The position numbers were made by a program, and so were the translations under genes. A stretch of 10,380 bases of DNA from CAYPEZ01 sp964622275 (GTDB taxonomy: Bacteria; Patescibacteriota; Minisyncoccia; Phycocordibacterales; UBA6899): assembly GCA_964622275.1 (NCBI GenBank), contig CAZUMX010000038.1, positions 1 through 10,380 on the forward strand, in the 5' to 3' direction. The notes beneath the pieces were generated by a model. That model was not told the DNA's origin, ran no database searches, and saw only the letters and a list, made by a program, of their open reading frames with translations. Below, one piece after another: positions 1 through 5,717 of this stretch. Each line of letters starts with the position of its first letter. The first letter of the stretch is position 1.

Positions 1-12
1 CCGTATTCTCAT

Positions 13-432
13 ATGCCAACGATCAACCAATTGGTCAAACGTAGCCGAAAGATCTATAAGCGGAAATCAAAGTCCGTTGCTTTGGGTCGCGGCATGAACG
101 TACTCAAGAACCGCCCTATCTTCTACCCATCACCATTCAAGCGTGGTGTGTGCACGAAGGTCACTACGACCACACCAAAGAAGCCAAACTCAGCTATCCG
201 AAAGATTGCTCGTGTGCGCCTTACGAACGGACAGGAAGTTACTGCATATATTCCGGGTATGGGTCATAAGCTCCAGGAGCACTCTGTTGTGGTTATTCGC
301 GGTGGTCGTGTAAAGGACGTGTCTCTCCGCTACCAGATCGTTCGTGGACGCCTCGATGCAACTCCAGTGGAAAACCGTATGCAAGGCCGTTCCATCTACG
401 GTGCAAAGCGTCCAGTCAAGAAGTCTGCATAA
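13..432 (+). CDS. rpsL: 30S ribosomal protein S12
   Basis: S12 sits in the decoding centre of the small subunit and helps monitor codon-anticodon pairing. The 139-residue product carries the hallmark TPKKPNSA (54-61), containing the lysine region linked to streptomycin response, then RVRLTNGQEVTAYIPG (68-82) and GHKLQEHSVVVIRGGRVKD (84-102). It is the long form of S12: about 14 extra residues (25-41) precede KRGVC, as in Firmicutes proteins rather than the 124-residue E. coli form. Oddly, the near-universal KDLPGVRY loop reads KDVSLRY (101-107), one residue short and without the Pro-Gly pair. Asp102 corresponds to the aspartate methylthiolated by RimO in E. coli. Only 12 bases precede the ATG in this window, so its promoter is not visible. 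rpsG follows after 18 bases. The identification is secure. Confidence 0.98.
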   Translation: MPTINQLVKRSRKIYKRKSKSVALGRGMNVLKNRPIFYPSPFKRGVCTKVTTTTPKKPNSAIRKIARVRLTNGQEVTAYIPGMGHKLQEHSVVVIRGGRVKDVSLRYQIVRGRLDATPVENRMQGRSIYGAKRPVKKSA

Positions 433-450
433 TTTTTTATAAAAACTACC

Positions 451-921
451 ATGCGCCGCCCAGTACGAAATCGCAATATTCCAGGTCCTGATCGCAAGTT
501 CGACTCCAAGAAAGTGTCGATGCTCATCAACTACGTCATGAAAGAGGGAAAGAAGTCTGTTGCAGAACGTGTTGTCTACGATGCGTTCGAAGAGATCAAG
601 AAGATTGCAAAGACTGACGAACCTATTGTCGTGTTCGATACCGCAATGAAGAACACTGGTCCAGTAATGGAAATTCGCTCTCGCCGTGTCGGTGGTGCAA
701 ACTATCAAGTCCCTCGCGAAGTTCGTCCACAGCGTCGTGATGCGCTCGCACTCACATGGATCCTTGAAGCCGCCCGCGGAAAGAAAGGAAAGCCAATGGC
801 AACGAAGCTAGCCGAAGAACTCATCCTCGCGTCAAAGAATGAAGGAGAGGCGATCAAGAAGCGTGATAACGTGCATAAGATGGCTGAGGCGAACAAAGCC
901 TTCGCTCACTTCGCCTGGTAA
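451..921 (+). CDS. rpsG: 30S ribosomal protein S7
   Basis: S7 nucleates assembly of the 30S head and contacts E-site tRNA and mRNA. The product has 156 residues, the usual length. Recognisable parts are the N-terminal arm RRPVRNRNIPGPDRKFDS, the segment GKKSVAERVVYDA, the strand-loop SRRVGGANYQVPREVRP (about 77-93, the RNA-binding beta-hairpin), and the C-terminal helix KKRDNVHKMAEANKAFAHFAW. It lies 18 bases after rpsL in the standard str-operon order. No Shine-Dalgarno is present: the 18 bases before the ATG contain no G at all. In most bacteria fusA follows directly, but here a terminator-like hairpin and a TerC gene come between them. Confidence 0.98.
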   Translation: MRRPVRNRNIPGPDRKFDSKKVSMLINYVMKEGKKSVAERVVYDAFEEIKKIAKTDEPIVVFDTAMKNTGPVMEIRSRRVGGANYQVPREVRPQRRDALALTWILEAARGKKGKPMATKLAEELILASKNEGEAIKKRDNVHKMAEANKAFAHFAW

Positions 922-990
922 AAGAATTCTGATTTTGGCGCATAACTTTGTCGCCTACACAAAAAACTCTGTCTCAATAGTTGAGTTCAT

Positions 991-1036
991 AAAAATATCA
1001 CCTAGTAGTAGCAACCTACCACTAAGGGATATTTTT
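991..1036 (+). terminator. Long quasi-palindromic hairpin with U-tract, likely the terminator after rpsG
   Basis: AAAAATATC (991-999) pairs perfectly with GATATTTTT (1028-1036). Inside it, CCTAGTAGTAG (1001-1011) pairs with CTACCACTAAGG (1016-1027) with one bulged A and one A-C mismatch, closing on the loop CAAC. The 3' arm ends in five T's and the 5' arm begins with five A's, so it could act in either direction. It most likely ends the rpsL-rpsG mRNA. It could instead attenuate read-through into terC, since no convincing promoter is seen between it and 1082. Confidence 0.7.
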
Positions 1037-1067
1037 ATTCCTCGCCTCGGATTTCATCGAAGATCAA

Positions 1068-1073
1068 AAGGAG
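1068..1073 (+). promoter_or_regulatory. Strong Shine-Dalgarno for the 33-codon ORF
   Basis: AAGGAG lies eight bases before the ATG at 1082. This is a textbook match at ideal spacing and one of the best in the window, which is the main reason for calling the small ORF real. Confidence 0.7.
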
Positions 1074-1081
1074 TTTGAGCG

Positions 1082-1183
1082 ATGGACTTCGGTAAGTTAT
1101 TTTTTCTTGTCTTCGCACGCTTCATCAAAAAATGGAAGGAATTTGAACGTTGGGTTTTTGTGATAGACTCGTACGATGTTTGA
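1082..1183 (+). CDS. Small 33-residue aromatic-rich peptide upstream of terC
   Basis: I recognise no family. The 33-residue peptide starts MDFGKLFFLVFARFIKKWKE and ends in SYDV. It holds seven Phe, two Trp and one Tyr, with a hydrophobic stretch (residues 6-15), a basic patch RFIKKWK (13-19) and a second hydrophobic stretch (24-28). That pattern suits a small membrane-associated or amphipathic peptide. It has a strong SD, and its TGA (1181-1183) overlaps the terC start at 1176 by eight bases. Such overlap usually means translational coupling, and terC has no good SD of its own nearby. It could be a functional microprotein partner of the transporter, a leader peptide that only loads ribosomes onto terC, or chance. 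Confidence rests on the SD and overlap, not on homology. Confidence 0.5.
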   Translation: MDFGKLFFLVFARFIKKWKEFERWVFVIDSYDV

Positions 1184-1793
1184 TCCTGCGCTCGTACAAA
1201 AATTCTTCGAAGTCATTCTCATCGATCTCGTGATGAGTGGAGACAATGCTATCGTGATTGGTCTTGCGGTTGCTAGTATTCCTCTCGCAAAGAGAAAGAG
1301 GGTCGTTGTGTTCGGCATTATTGCAGCGACGGTGTTGCGCATACTTCTTGCGTCTGTCGCAGTCCCACTACTGAAAGTCATCGGGCTTACCTTAGCGGGT
1401 GGCCTCCTTCTCGCGTGGGTGTCCTGGGAATTTTTCCGTGAACTCCGAGCTGATGGAGGCGAGGATAAGACGCATGCTGTGAAAGAATCGCCAAAAACTC
1501 CAAAAGCCGCTGTACTCCAAATACTCTTCGCAGACATCTCGATGTCACTCGATAACGTGCTCGCAGTCGCTGGGGCCGCACGTGAACATCCACAAGTTCT
1601 CGTTTTTGGGCTTGCATTCTCGATCGTTCTGATGGCAGTTGCCTCAACATGGATAGCGAAAATTATCGGACGATACAAAGCCATTGGGTATCTTGGTCTT
1701 TTGGTTATTGTGTGGGTTGCGCTCGAGATGATCTGGAGTGGGTGGGGAGAAGTTGCACATCATTTTTCTCTCACTACGCCTTTCTTGCCTTAG
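1176..1793 (+). CDS. TerC/YjbE-family integral membrane protein, probable metal (Mn2+) exporter
   Basis: The 205-residue protein has two related halves, each with the family's acidic metal-binding motif: DLVMSGDNA (17-25) and DISMSLDNV (120-128). About six or seven hydrophobic segments are visible, near residues 8-32, 43-66, 68-88, 112-134, 140-161 and 168-187, with a charged loop at 90-110. Proteins of this family (YjbE, YkoY, YceF in Bacillus) are linked to manganese efflux or metal loading of exported proteins; the substrate here is inferred. The ATG at 1176 is the only plausible start because an in-frame TAG lies at 1164-1166. It overlaps the end of the 33-codon ORF, suggesting coupled translation. 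A terC gene between rpsG and fusA is not standard. No yybP-ykoY manganese riboswitch was recognised upstream. It ends with TAG and overlaps a promoter candidate for fusA. Confidence 0.88.
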   Translation: MFDPALVQKFFEVILIDLVMSGDNAIVIGLAVASIPLAKRKRVVVFGIIAATVLRILLASVAVPLLKVIGLTLAGGLLLAWVSWEFFRELRADGGEDKTHAVKESPKTPKAAVLQILFADISMSLDNVLAVAGAAREHPQVLVFGLAFSIVLMAVASTWIAKIIGRYKAIGYLGLLVIVWVALEMIWSGWGEVAHHFSLTTPFLP

Positions 1794-1813
1794 GGGTATT
1801 TTTCATATATAGT
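1785..1813 (+). promoter_or_regulatory. Candidate sigma70-type promoter for fusA
   Basis: TTGCCT (1785-1790) and TATAGT (1808-1813) are separated by exactly 17 bases; they match the -35 and -10 consensus at four and five of six positions. The element overlaps the last codons and stop of terC and would start transcription near 1820, about 66 bases before fusA. It is a prediction by eye. Confidence 0.5.
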
Positions 1814-1823
1814 ATTGCCACTT

Positions 1824-1844
1824 AGAGCCACCCTCGGCTTTTTT
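1824..1844 (+). terminator. Hairpin plus T-run between terC and fusA
   Basis: AGAGCC (1824-1829) pairs with GGCTTT (1836-1841), including one G-U pair, across a six-base loop. The T-run spans 1839-1844. It can serve as a modest intrinsic terminator for terC. If the promoter at 1785-1813 is used, the same hairpin would sit at the extreme 5' end of the fusA mRNA and act as a protective cap or attenuator instead. The rest of the leader (1841-1885) has three copies of TTTTAG (1841, 1847, 1856) and then a G-free run to the start codon. Confidence 0.5.
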
Positions 1845-1885
1845 AGTTTTAGTCATTTTAGCCACTTTTTTACCCACCCATATCT

Positions 1886-4033
1886 ATGGAACGATCTTAC
1901 CCACTTGAAAAAACCCGCAATTTCGGAATTGTTGCGCACATTGATGCCGGCAAAACCACCACATCAGAGCGCGTGCTCTACTACACTGGCCGAACGCACA
2001 AGATCGGTGAGGTTCATGAAGGGGAGACCACCATGGACTGGATGGAACAAGAGCGTGAACGCGGCATCACTATCACCGCAGCTGCGACCACCTGTTTCTG
2101 GAACCCCACATACATGGGGGATGAGGATACATCCAAAAAGTGTACGTTCAATCTCATCGATACTCCGGGGCACATCGACTTCACGATTGAAGTGAAGCGA
2201 TCGCTGCGTGTGCTCGATGGTGCAGTGGTCGTGTTCGATGGAGTGGCAGGAGTGGAGCCACAGAGTGAAACGAACTGGCGCTATGCTGACGAAGGGAAAG
2301 TTCCTCGCATCTGTTTCATCAACAAGCTCGATCGTATGGGTGCGTCTTTTGAAAAATCGTTCCAGTCTATTCTGGATCGTCTGACACCAAATGCTGTGCG
2401 TATGCAGATTCCTATTGGTGAGGAAGAAAACCACGAAGGTGTTGTCGACCTTCTCACGATGACGTCGTATCGCTTTGAGGGAGATATGGGAAATAAGCTC
2501 GTCAAGGGCGAGATCCCAGAGAATCTCAAGGCCGATGCCAAGAAGTATCGTGACGTTCTTGTCGAAAAGATCGTCGCAGAGGATGACAAAGCGATGAATG
2601 ACTACCTCGAAGGAAAAGAGCCATCCATTGATGAACTCAAGAAAATTCTTCGCAAGGCGGTGATCGAGAACAAGCTCGTTCCAGTCTATACAGGTTCTGC
2701 TCTCAAGAATAAAGGCGTTCAGCTCGTCCTTGATGCGGTGATTGATTTCCTTCCATCTCCTCTTGATATTCGCCGTCCACACGCAATTGATACACTCACA
2801 GATAAAGATATTGAGCTTGAAGTTTCTGACACTGCGCCTTTTGCTGCTCTTGCATTCAAGCTTCAGGCAGACCCATTCGTTGGACAGCTCACCTTCTTCC
2901 GTGTGTACTCAGGATCTATTGAAGCAGGAAGCTATGTCTACAACGCACGCACTCGCAAGAAAGAGCGTGTGGGACGCATCATGCGCCTTCATGCTAATGA
3001 GCGCGAAGAAGTGAAGAAGGTCTTTTCAGGAGAAATTGCTGCAATGGTGGGACTCAAAGACACCTTCACCTCTGATACTCTTTGTGACGAGAATCATCCT
3101 GTTGAGCTCGATAAGATTGTGATTCCAGAGCCAGTGATCTCGATGCGCGTGGAGCCAAAGACTAAGGCCGACCAGGAGAAGATGGGTATTGCCATCAACC
3201 GCCTTGCTCAGGAAGATCCAACATTCCGTGTTTCATCAGACACTGAAACGGGTGAGACCATCATCTGGGGCATGGGAGAGCTCCACCTCGACATCATTGT
3301 CGATCGTATGAAGCGTGAGTTCAATGTCGAAGCTGTGACTGGGAAGCCTCAGGTGGCATACCGCGAGACTATTAGCCAGCCTGCAGAAGGTGAGATGAAG
3401 TACGCCAAGCAGTCTGGAGGTCGTGGTCAGTACGGTCACGTGGTCCTTCGTGTGAAGCCGATGGATATGTCGGTCGACCCAGCAGATGTACCAAAGAACA
3501 TTACTCGCGAAGCACACTTCGAGTTCACCAACTCCATCAAGGGAGGTGTCATTCCTCAGGAATTCATCAAGCCAGCAGAGAAGGGAATCCGTGAAGGTCT
3601 CGAACGTGGTGTGGTCGCAGGCTTTCCTCTTGTGGATGTCTCTGTTGAGCTCTACGATGGTTCGTACCACGATGTCGACTCTTCTGAAATCGCATTTAAG
3701 CTCGCAGGTTCTATGGCCGTCCAGGATGCGTGTAAGAAGGCTAAGCCAGTTCTCCTTGAGCCAGTCATGAAGGTAGAAGTCGTGACCCCAGACAAGTTCA
3801 TGGGTGACGTCACTGGAAACCTTTCAAGCCGCCGTGGCCAGGTCTCTTCGATGGAGGAGCGTGGAATGAATAAGGTCATCAACGCACTTGTCCCACTCTC
3901 AGAAATGTTCGGCTATGTGACGGTGCTCCGTTCGATGACCGAAGGCCGCGCACAATTCACCATGGAATTCGCTGAATACCAGGTCGTCCCGAAGAACGTT
4001 GCAGACCAAATTATTGCCGCTGAAGCGAAATAA
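1886..4033 (+). CDS. fusA: Elongation factor G
   Basis: EF-G is the GTPase that drives translocation of tRNA and mRNA and, with RRF, splits ribosomes after termination. The 715-residue protein is full length. The GTPase motifs are all present: AHIDAGKTT (17-25), RGITITAA (59-66), DTPGH (92-96), NKLD (146-149) and GSALKNKGV (270-278). A short insertion, NPTYMGDEDTSKK (73-85), lies between G2 and G3. Domain III has WGMGELHLDI (461-470); domain IV has SGGRGQYGHV (510-519) and the tip loop DGSYHDVDSS (591-600) with the histidine equivalent to E. coli His583; domain V is marked by SSRRGQVSSMEERG (647-660). The ATG is preceded by 23 bases without a G and no Shine-Dalgarno. In most str operons tuf follows directly; here it is almost 2 kb downstream. 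Confidence 0.99.
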   Translation: MERSYPLEKTRNFGIVAHIDAGKTTTSERVLYYTGRTHKIGEVHEGETTMDWMEQERERGITITAAATTCFWNPTYMGDEDTSKKCTFNLIDTPGHIDFTIEVKRSLRVLDGAVVVFDGVAGVEPQSETNWRYADEGKVPRICFINKLDRMGASFEKSFQSILDRLTPNAVRMQIPIGEEENHEGVVDLLTMTSYRFEGDMGNKLVKGEIPENLKADAKKYRDVLVEKIVAEDDKAMNDYLEGKEPSIDELKKILRKAVIENKLVPVYTGSALKNKGVQLVLDAVIDFLPSPLDIRRPHAIDTLTDKDIELEVSDTAPFAALAFKLQADPFVGQLTFFRVYSGSIEAGSYVYNARTRKKERVGRIMRLHANEREEVKKVFSGEIAAMVGLKDTFTSDTLCDENHPVELDKIVIPEPVISMRVEPKTKADQEKMGIAINRLAQEDPTFRVSSDTETGETIIWGMGELHLDIIVDRMKREFNVEAVTGKPQVAYRETISQPAEGEMKYAKQSGGRGQYGHVVLRVKPMDMSVDPADVPKNITREAHFEFTNSIKGGVIPQEFIKPAEKGIREGLERGVVAGFPLVDVSVELYDGSYHDVDSSEIAFKLAGSMAVQDACKKAKPVLLEPVMKVEVVTPDKFMGDVTGNLSSRRGQVSSMEERGMNKVINALVPLSEMFGYVTVLRSMTEGRAQFTMEFAEYQVVPKNVADQIIAAEAK

Positions 4034-4052
4034 TTTATATCCACAAGATACC

Positions 4053-4082
4053 AAAACCCCTTCACATCGTGAGGGGGTTTTT
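4053..4082 (+). terminator. Strong intrinsic terminator of fusA
   Basis: AAAACCCCTTCAC (4053-4065) pairs with GTGAGGGGGTTTT over 13 base pairs with one G-U, around a three-base loop ATC, and runs into five T's. Its sequence closely resembles the terminator at 4643-4668. Confidence 0.92.
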
Positions 4083-4100
4083 AGTTTTCTGTGCGAAGAG

Positions 4101-4106
4101 TACAAT
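4101..4106 (+). promoter_or_regulatory. Candidate -10 box placing the transcript start at the ATG of the next gene
   Basis: TACAAT matches the -10 consensus at five of six positions and ends six bases before the ATG at 4113. No good -35 is seen at 16-18 bases upstream. If used, transcription would begin at or next to the A of the start codon, giving a leaderless mRNA. Weak evidence on its own. Confidence 0.3.
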
Positions 4107-4112
4107 CAAGAA

Positions 4113-4625
4113 ATGGAAGGTGTTCAATCGTTTTCAATTGAGCTTAAAACTCTGTTCGAGGAAGATCAACAAGATCGTAAAATCGGAGTGTGGGAAACTG
4201 ACCCCTCGAGAGACCAGCACCGACTAGGGAGGGTACTTGAGTTAATGAGCGAAGGGAACATTACCCTTCCTGAAGATTGTTATCGTGCGGCGCTTGTTTT
4301 GCAACACGGAAACGCTGTTGAACATTTTATTGCAGCACAACAGCTTGCGCGCAGGGCTTTTGATGAAGGGTATTCTTCAAAAGAAGGAGAACCCGATCCG
4401 CTATGGCTTTCAGCTGCCGCAGAAGATCGAGCTTTGGTTGCGCAAGGGCTTCCTCAAAAGTACGGGACACAATATTCAAGATTCGAGGATGGAACATGGA
4501 GTTTCTCTACTGACATTGACCCTAATATTTCTGATGAAGAACGTCGCAAAATGCACGTGCCGTCACTCGCTGAAGCGCAAAGGAAACTCCAAGAATATCA
4601 GAGGGCAGAAAAAGTGAATTTTTAG
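4113..4625 (+). CDS. DUF6624-like protein of unknown function
   Basis: The 170-residue protein looks soluble and mostly helical. It matches my recollection of the DUF6624 pattern: EEDQQDR (16-22), HRLGRVLELMSEGNI with PEDCYRAALVLQHG (36-66), a segment of paired helices LARRAFDEGY (79-88), WLSAAAEDRALVAQGLPQKYGTQ (98-120), and DEERRKMHVPSLAEA (141-155). No enzyme activity is established for this family that I know of, so none is assigned. An open frame extends upstream into fusA, but ATG 4113 is the first sensible start outside fusA and its terminator. GAAGAG at 4095-4100 is a poor, distant SD. Codon choice (AAA, AGG, AGA) differs from the ribosomal genes. It has a terminator on each side, so it looks like an independent unit placed between fusA and tuf. 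Confidence 0.75.
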   Translation: MEGVQSFSIELKTLFEEDQQDRKIGVWETDPSRDQHRLGRVLELMSEGNITLPEDCYRAALVLQHGNAVEHFIAAQQLARRAFDEGYSSKEGEPDPLWLSAAAEDRALVAQGLPQKYGTQYSRFEDGTWSFSTDIDPNISDEERRKMHVPSLAEAQRKLQEYQRAEKVNF

Positions 4626-4642
4626 CATGAAGTCTGTTTGTC

Positions 4643-4668
4643 TCCCTTCACAATATGAGGGGATTTTT
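4643..4668 (+). terminator. Intrinsic terminator of the DUF6624-like gene
   Basis: TCCCTTCA (4643-4650) pairs with TGAGGGGA (4656-4663) with one G-U across the loop CAATA, followed by TTTTT. It shares CCCTTCACA, TGAGGGG and the T-run with the fusA terminator at 4053-4082. Confidence 0.85.
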
Positions 4669-4709
4669 GGTAGGCTCATTTCTGGGCCGCACATACACAG
4701 GAATTATCA

Positions 4710-5078
4710 ATGCTGTATCAGAAAGTTGTTCACGAAGCGAGGCAATTCACTCCACATGAACAGTTCTATGCTTTGCTTCGTCAAGGAAGATATGACAAAG
4801 CTCTTGAAATTCGCGAAGATCCAAAGAATCAGATTGGGGAAGATGTTTTTCTTCTCAAATCTGTACAAGAAGCAGGAAAAGAAGCCATCATTCTTGCTTC
4901 GCATATCGGCAACGCTGAGGATGCTAAAGTTTTTCAGCAACGATTTTTCTTGCCAGAGACCGTTTTTGATGACAATCAGGTGAGGCATGCACTTTTTTCC
5001 AAACTCGATTCATGGAGAGAAATGAGACACCCTTCTGTTTCTCGACTGTTGGAACTTTATTCTTTTCTTCGTGAATGA
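4710..5078 (+). CDS. Unrecognised small helical protein
   Basis: I do not recognise a family. The 122-residue product has no signal peptide or membrane segment and is rich in predicted helix. The stretch FYALLRQGRYDKALEIRED (19-37) resembles one half of a TPR-like helical repeat (small residues and aromatics at helix-packing spacing), and SHIGNAEDAKVFQQRFF (64-80) could be a second helical pair. AGGA (4699-4702) lies seven bases before the ATG, a reasonable Shine-Dalgarno. It ends in TGA. It lies downstream of the DUF6624-like gene but is separated from it by a terminator, so the two are probably not strictly co-transcribed. Base composition and codon use are more AT-rich than in the flanking fusA and tuf genes, which fits low expression or acquisition from elsewhere. 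Confidence 0.7.
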   Translation: MLYQKVVHEARQFTPHEQFYALLRQGRYDKALEIREDPKNQIGEDVFLLKSVQEAGKEAIILASHIGNAEDAKVFQQRFFLPETVFDDNQVRHALFSKLDSWREMRHPSVSRLLELYSFLRE

Positions 5079-5081
5079 GAA

Positions 5082-5120
5082 AACCCCCGGTATACAATGA
5101 TGTACCGGGGGTTATTTTTT
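5082..5120 (+). terminator. Strong terminator shared by convergent genes
   Basis: AACCCCCGGTA (5082-5092) pairs perfectly with TACCGGGGGTT (5103-5113) around a ten-base loop, followed by ATTTTTTT on the + strand. Read on the minus strand the stem is followed by TTTTC, so it can also stop the MaoC-like gene arriving from the other side; that gene's stop codon touches the T-run. Confidence 0.92.
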
Positions 5121-5536
5121 TATATGGTGACGGGGATGAGTGTTTTCGCCTCCATGGTGTACACAATTTTGCTTTTGCAAGAAAACGTCACAGCCCACTC
5201 CACAAGGATCAGTGGTCCTCGTCGTAGCGGGGGAGAAGTGATGGTTGCTGCAACCAGAACACTCTCTCCTACAGGGACTCCTCCCTTATATCGAACTGTC
5301 TGCTCTCGCAAGAGAATGTTGTCGATGTGATCAGTTAACAGGGTATTTGCCATCGCGACCACAAGCTGTCCATGTGCGATTTTTCCTTGAAATCCAGCTT
5401 TTTGTGCGGCCTCATCACTAAAATGGATGGGGTTTCGATCCCCGGTCGCTTCAGCAAAAGCGAGTACAGCTTCTGGGGTGACATGAAAGATTTTGTTAAA
5501 CCCCAAGCCTTCCCTCAGGTTTTTGAGAATGAGCAT
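5120..5536 (-). CDS. MaoC-like hot-dog fold (R)-enoyl-CoA hydratase family protein
   Basis: The 138-residue protein has the hydratase-2 signature FAEATGDRNPIHFSDEAA (27-44), including the catalytic Asp33 and His38 equivalents and Asn35. It is followed by GFQGKIAHGQLV (48-59), the usual central helix and turn. Length fits single-domain PhaJ/MaoC proteins of about 135-160 residues. Family members hydrate trans-2-enoyl-CoA or enoyl-ACP to the (R)-3-hydroxy form; the true substrate here is unknown. On the minus strand, GGAGG (5545-5549) lies eight bases before the ATG, a strong Shine-Dalgarno, and a second GGAGG occurs at 5554-5558. It is the only gene on this strand, divergent from tuf and convergent with the 4710 gene. 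A lone hydratase is odd in a lineage thought to lack most lipid metabolism. Confidence 0.87.
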   Translation of the reverse strand: MLILKNLREGLGFNKIFHVTPEAVLAFAEATGDRNPIHFSDEAAQKAGFQGKIAHGQLVVAMANTLLTDHIDNILLREQTVRYKGGVPVGESVLVAATITSPPLRRGPLILVEWAVTFSCKSKIVYTMEAKTLIPVTI

Positions 5537-5573
5537 TGTGCGAACCTCCGTTGCCTCCAGTCCTCATGTTTAC

Positions 5574-5590
5574 CACAAAATATCTTTGTG
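5574..5590. repeat. Short inverted repeat upstream of the MaoC-like gene
   Basis: CACAAA-atatc-TTTGTG is a perfect six-base inverted repeat with a five-base spacer, about 40 bases upstream of the MaoC-like start. It could be an operator, but it may be chance. Confidence 0.3.
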
Positions 5591-5717
5591 TCCACTCTAT
5601 ACTGAAAAATGTGAATAATCCTGTGGGTATGATGTGGAGAAAAAGTGGACAAATAATCCAAAAATTTTTCATGAGTTAATTTACGTTAGTCGCTGGGAGA
5701 CCCACCTTGAGTATTTC

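Noticed and set aside
190..708. A 172-codon minus-strand frame across rpsL and rpsG.
   Set aside because: It is antisense to two well-conserved ribosomal genes, has no SD and no recognisable motif.
839..1078. A + strand frame running from rpsG into the spacer.
   Set aside because: It overlaps rpsG out of frame and passes through the terminator-like hairpin; no family resemblance.
922..1175. A yybP-ykoY manganese riboswitch before terC.
   Set aside because: The conserved core sequence of that riboswitch is not visible; only the hairpin and the small ORF are seen.
1815..2195. A 126-codon + strand frame overlapping the start of fusA.
   Set aside because: It lies out of frame within fusA and its upstream part is the terminator and leader; no SD.
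1964..2782. A 272-codon open frame on the minus strand inside fusA.
   Set aside because: It lies wholly opposite a securely identified EF-G gene, has no domain resemblance, and reflects codon bias of the sense strand.
3999..4112. An N-terminal extension of the DUF6624-like frame starting inside fusA.
   Set aside because: It would overlap the fusA C-terminus and read through a strong terminator; recognisable family motifs begin only after 4113.
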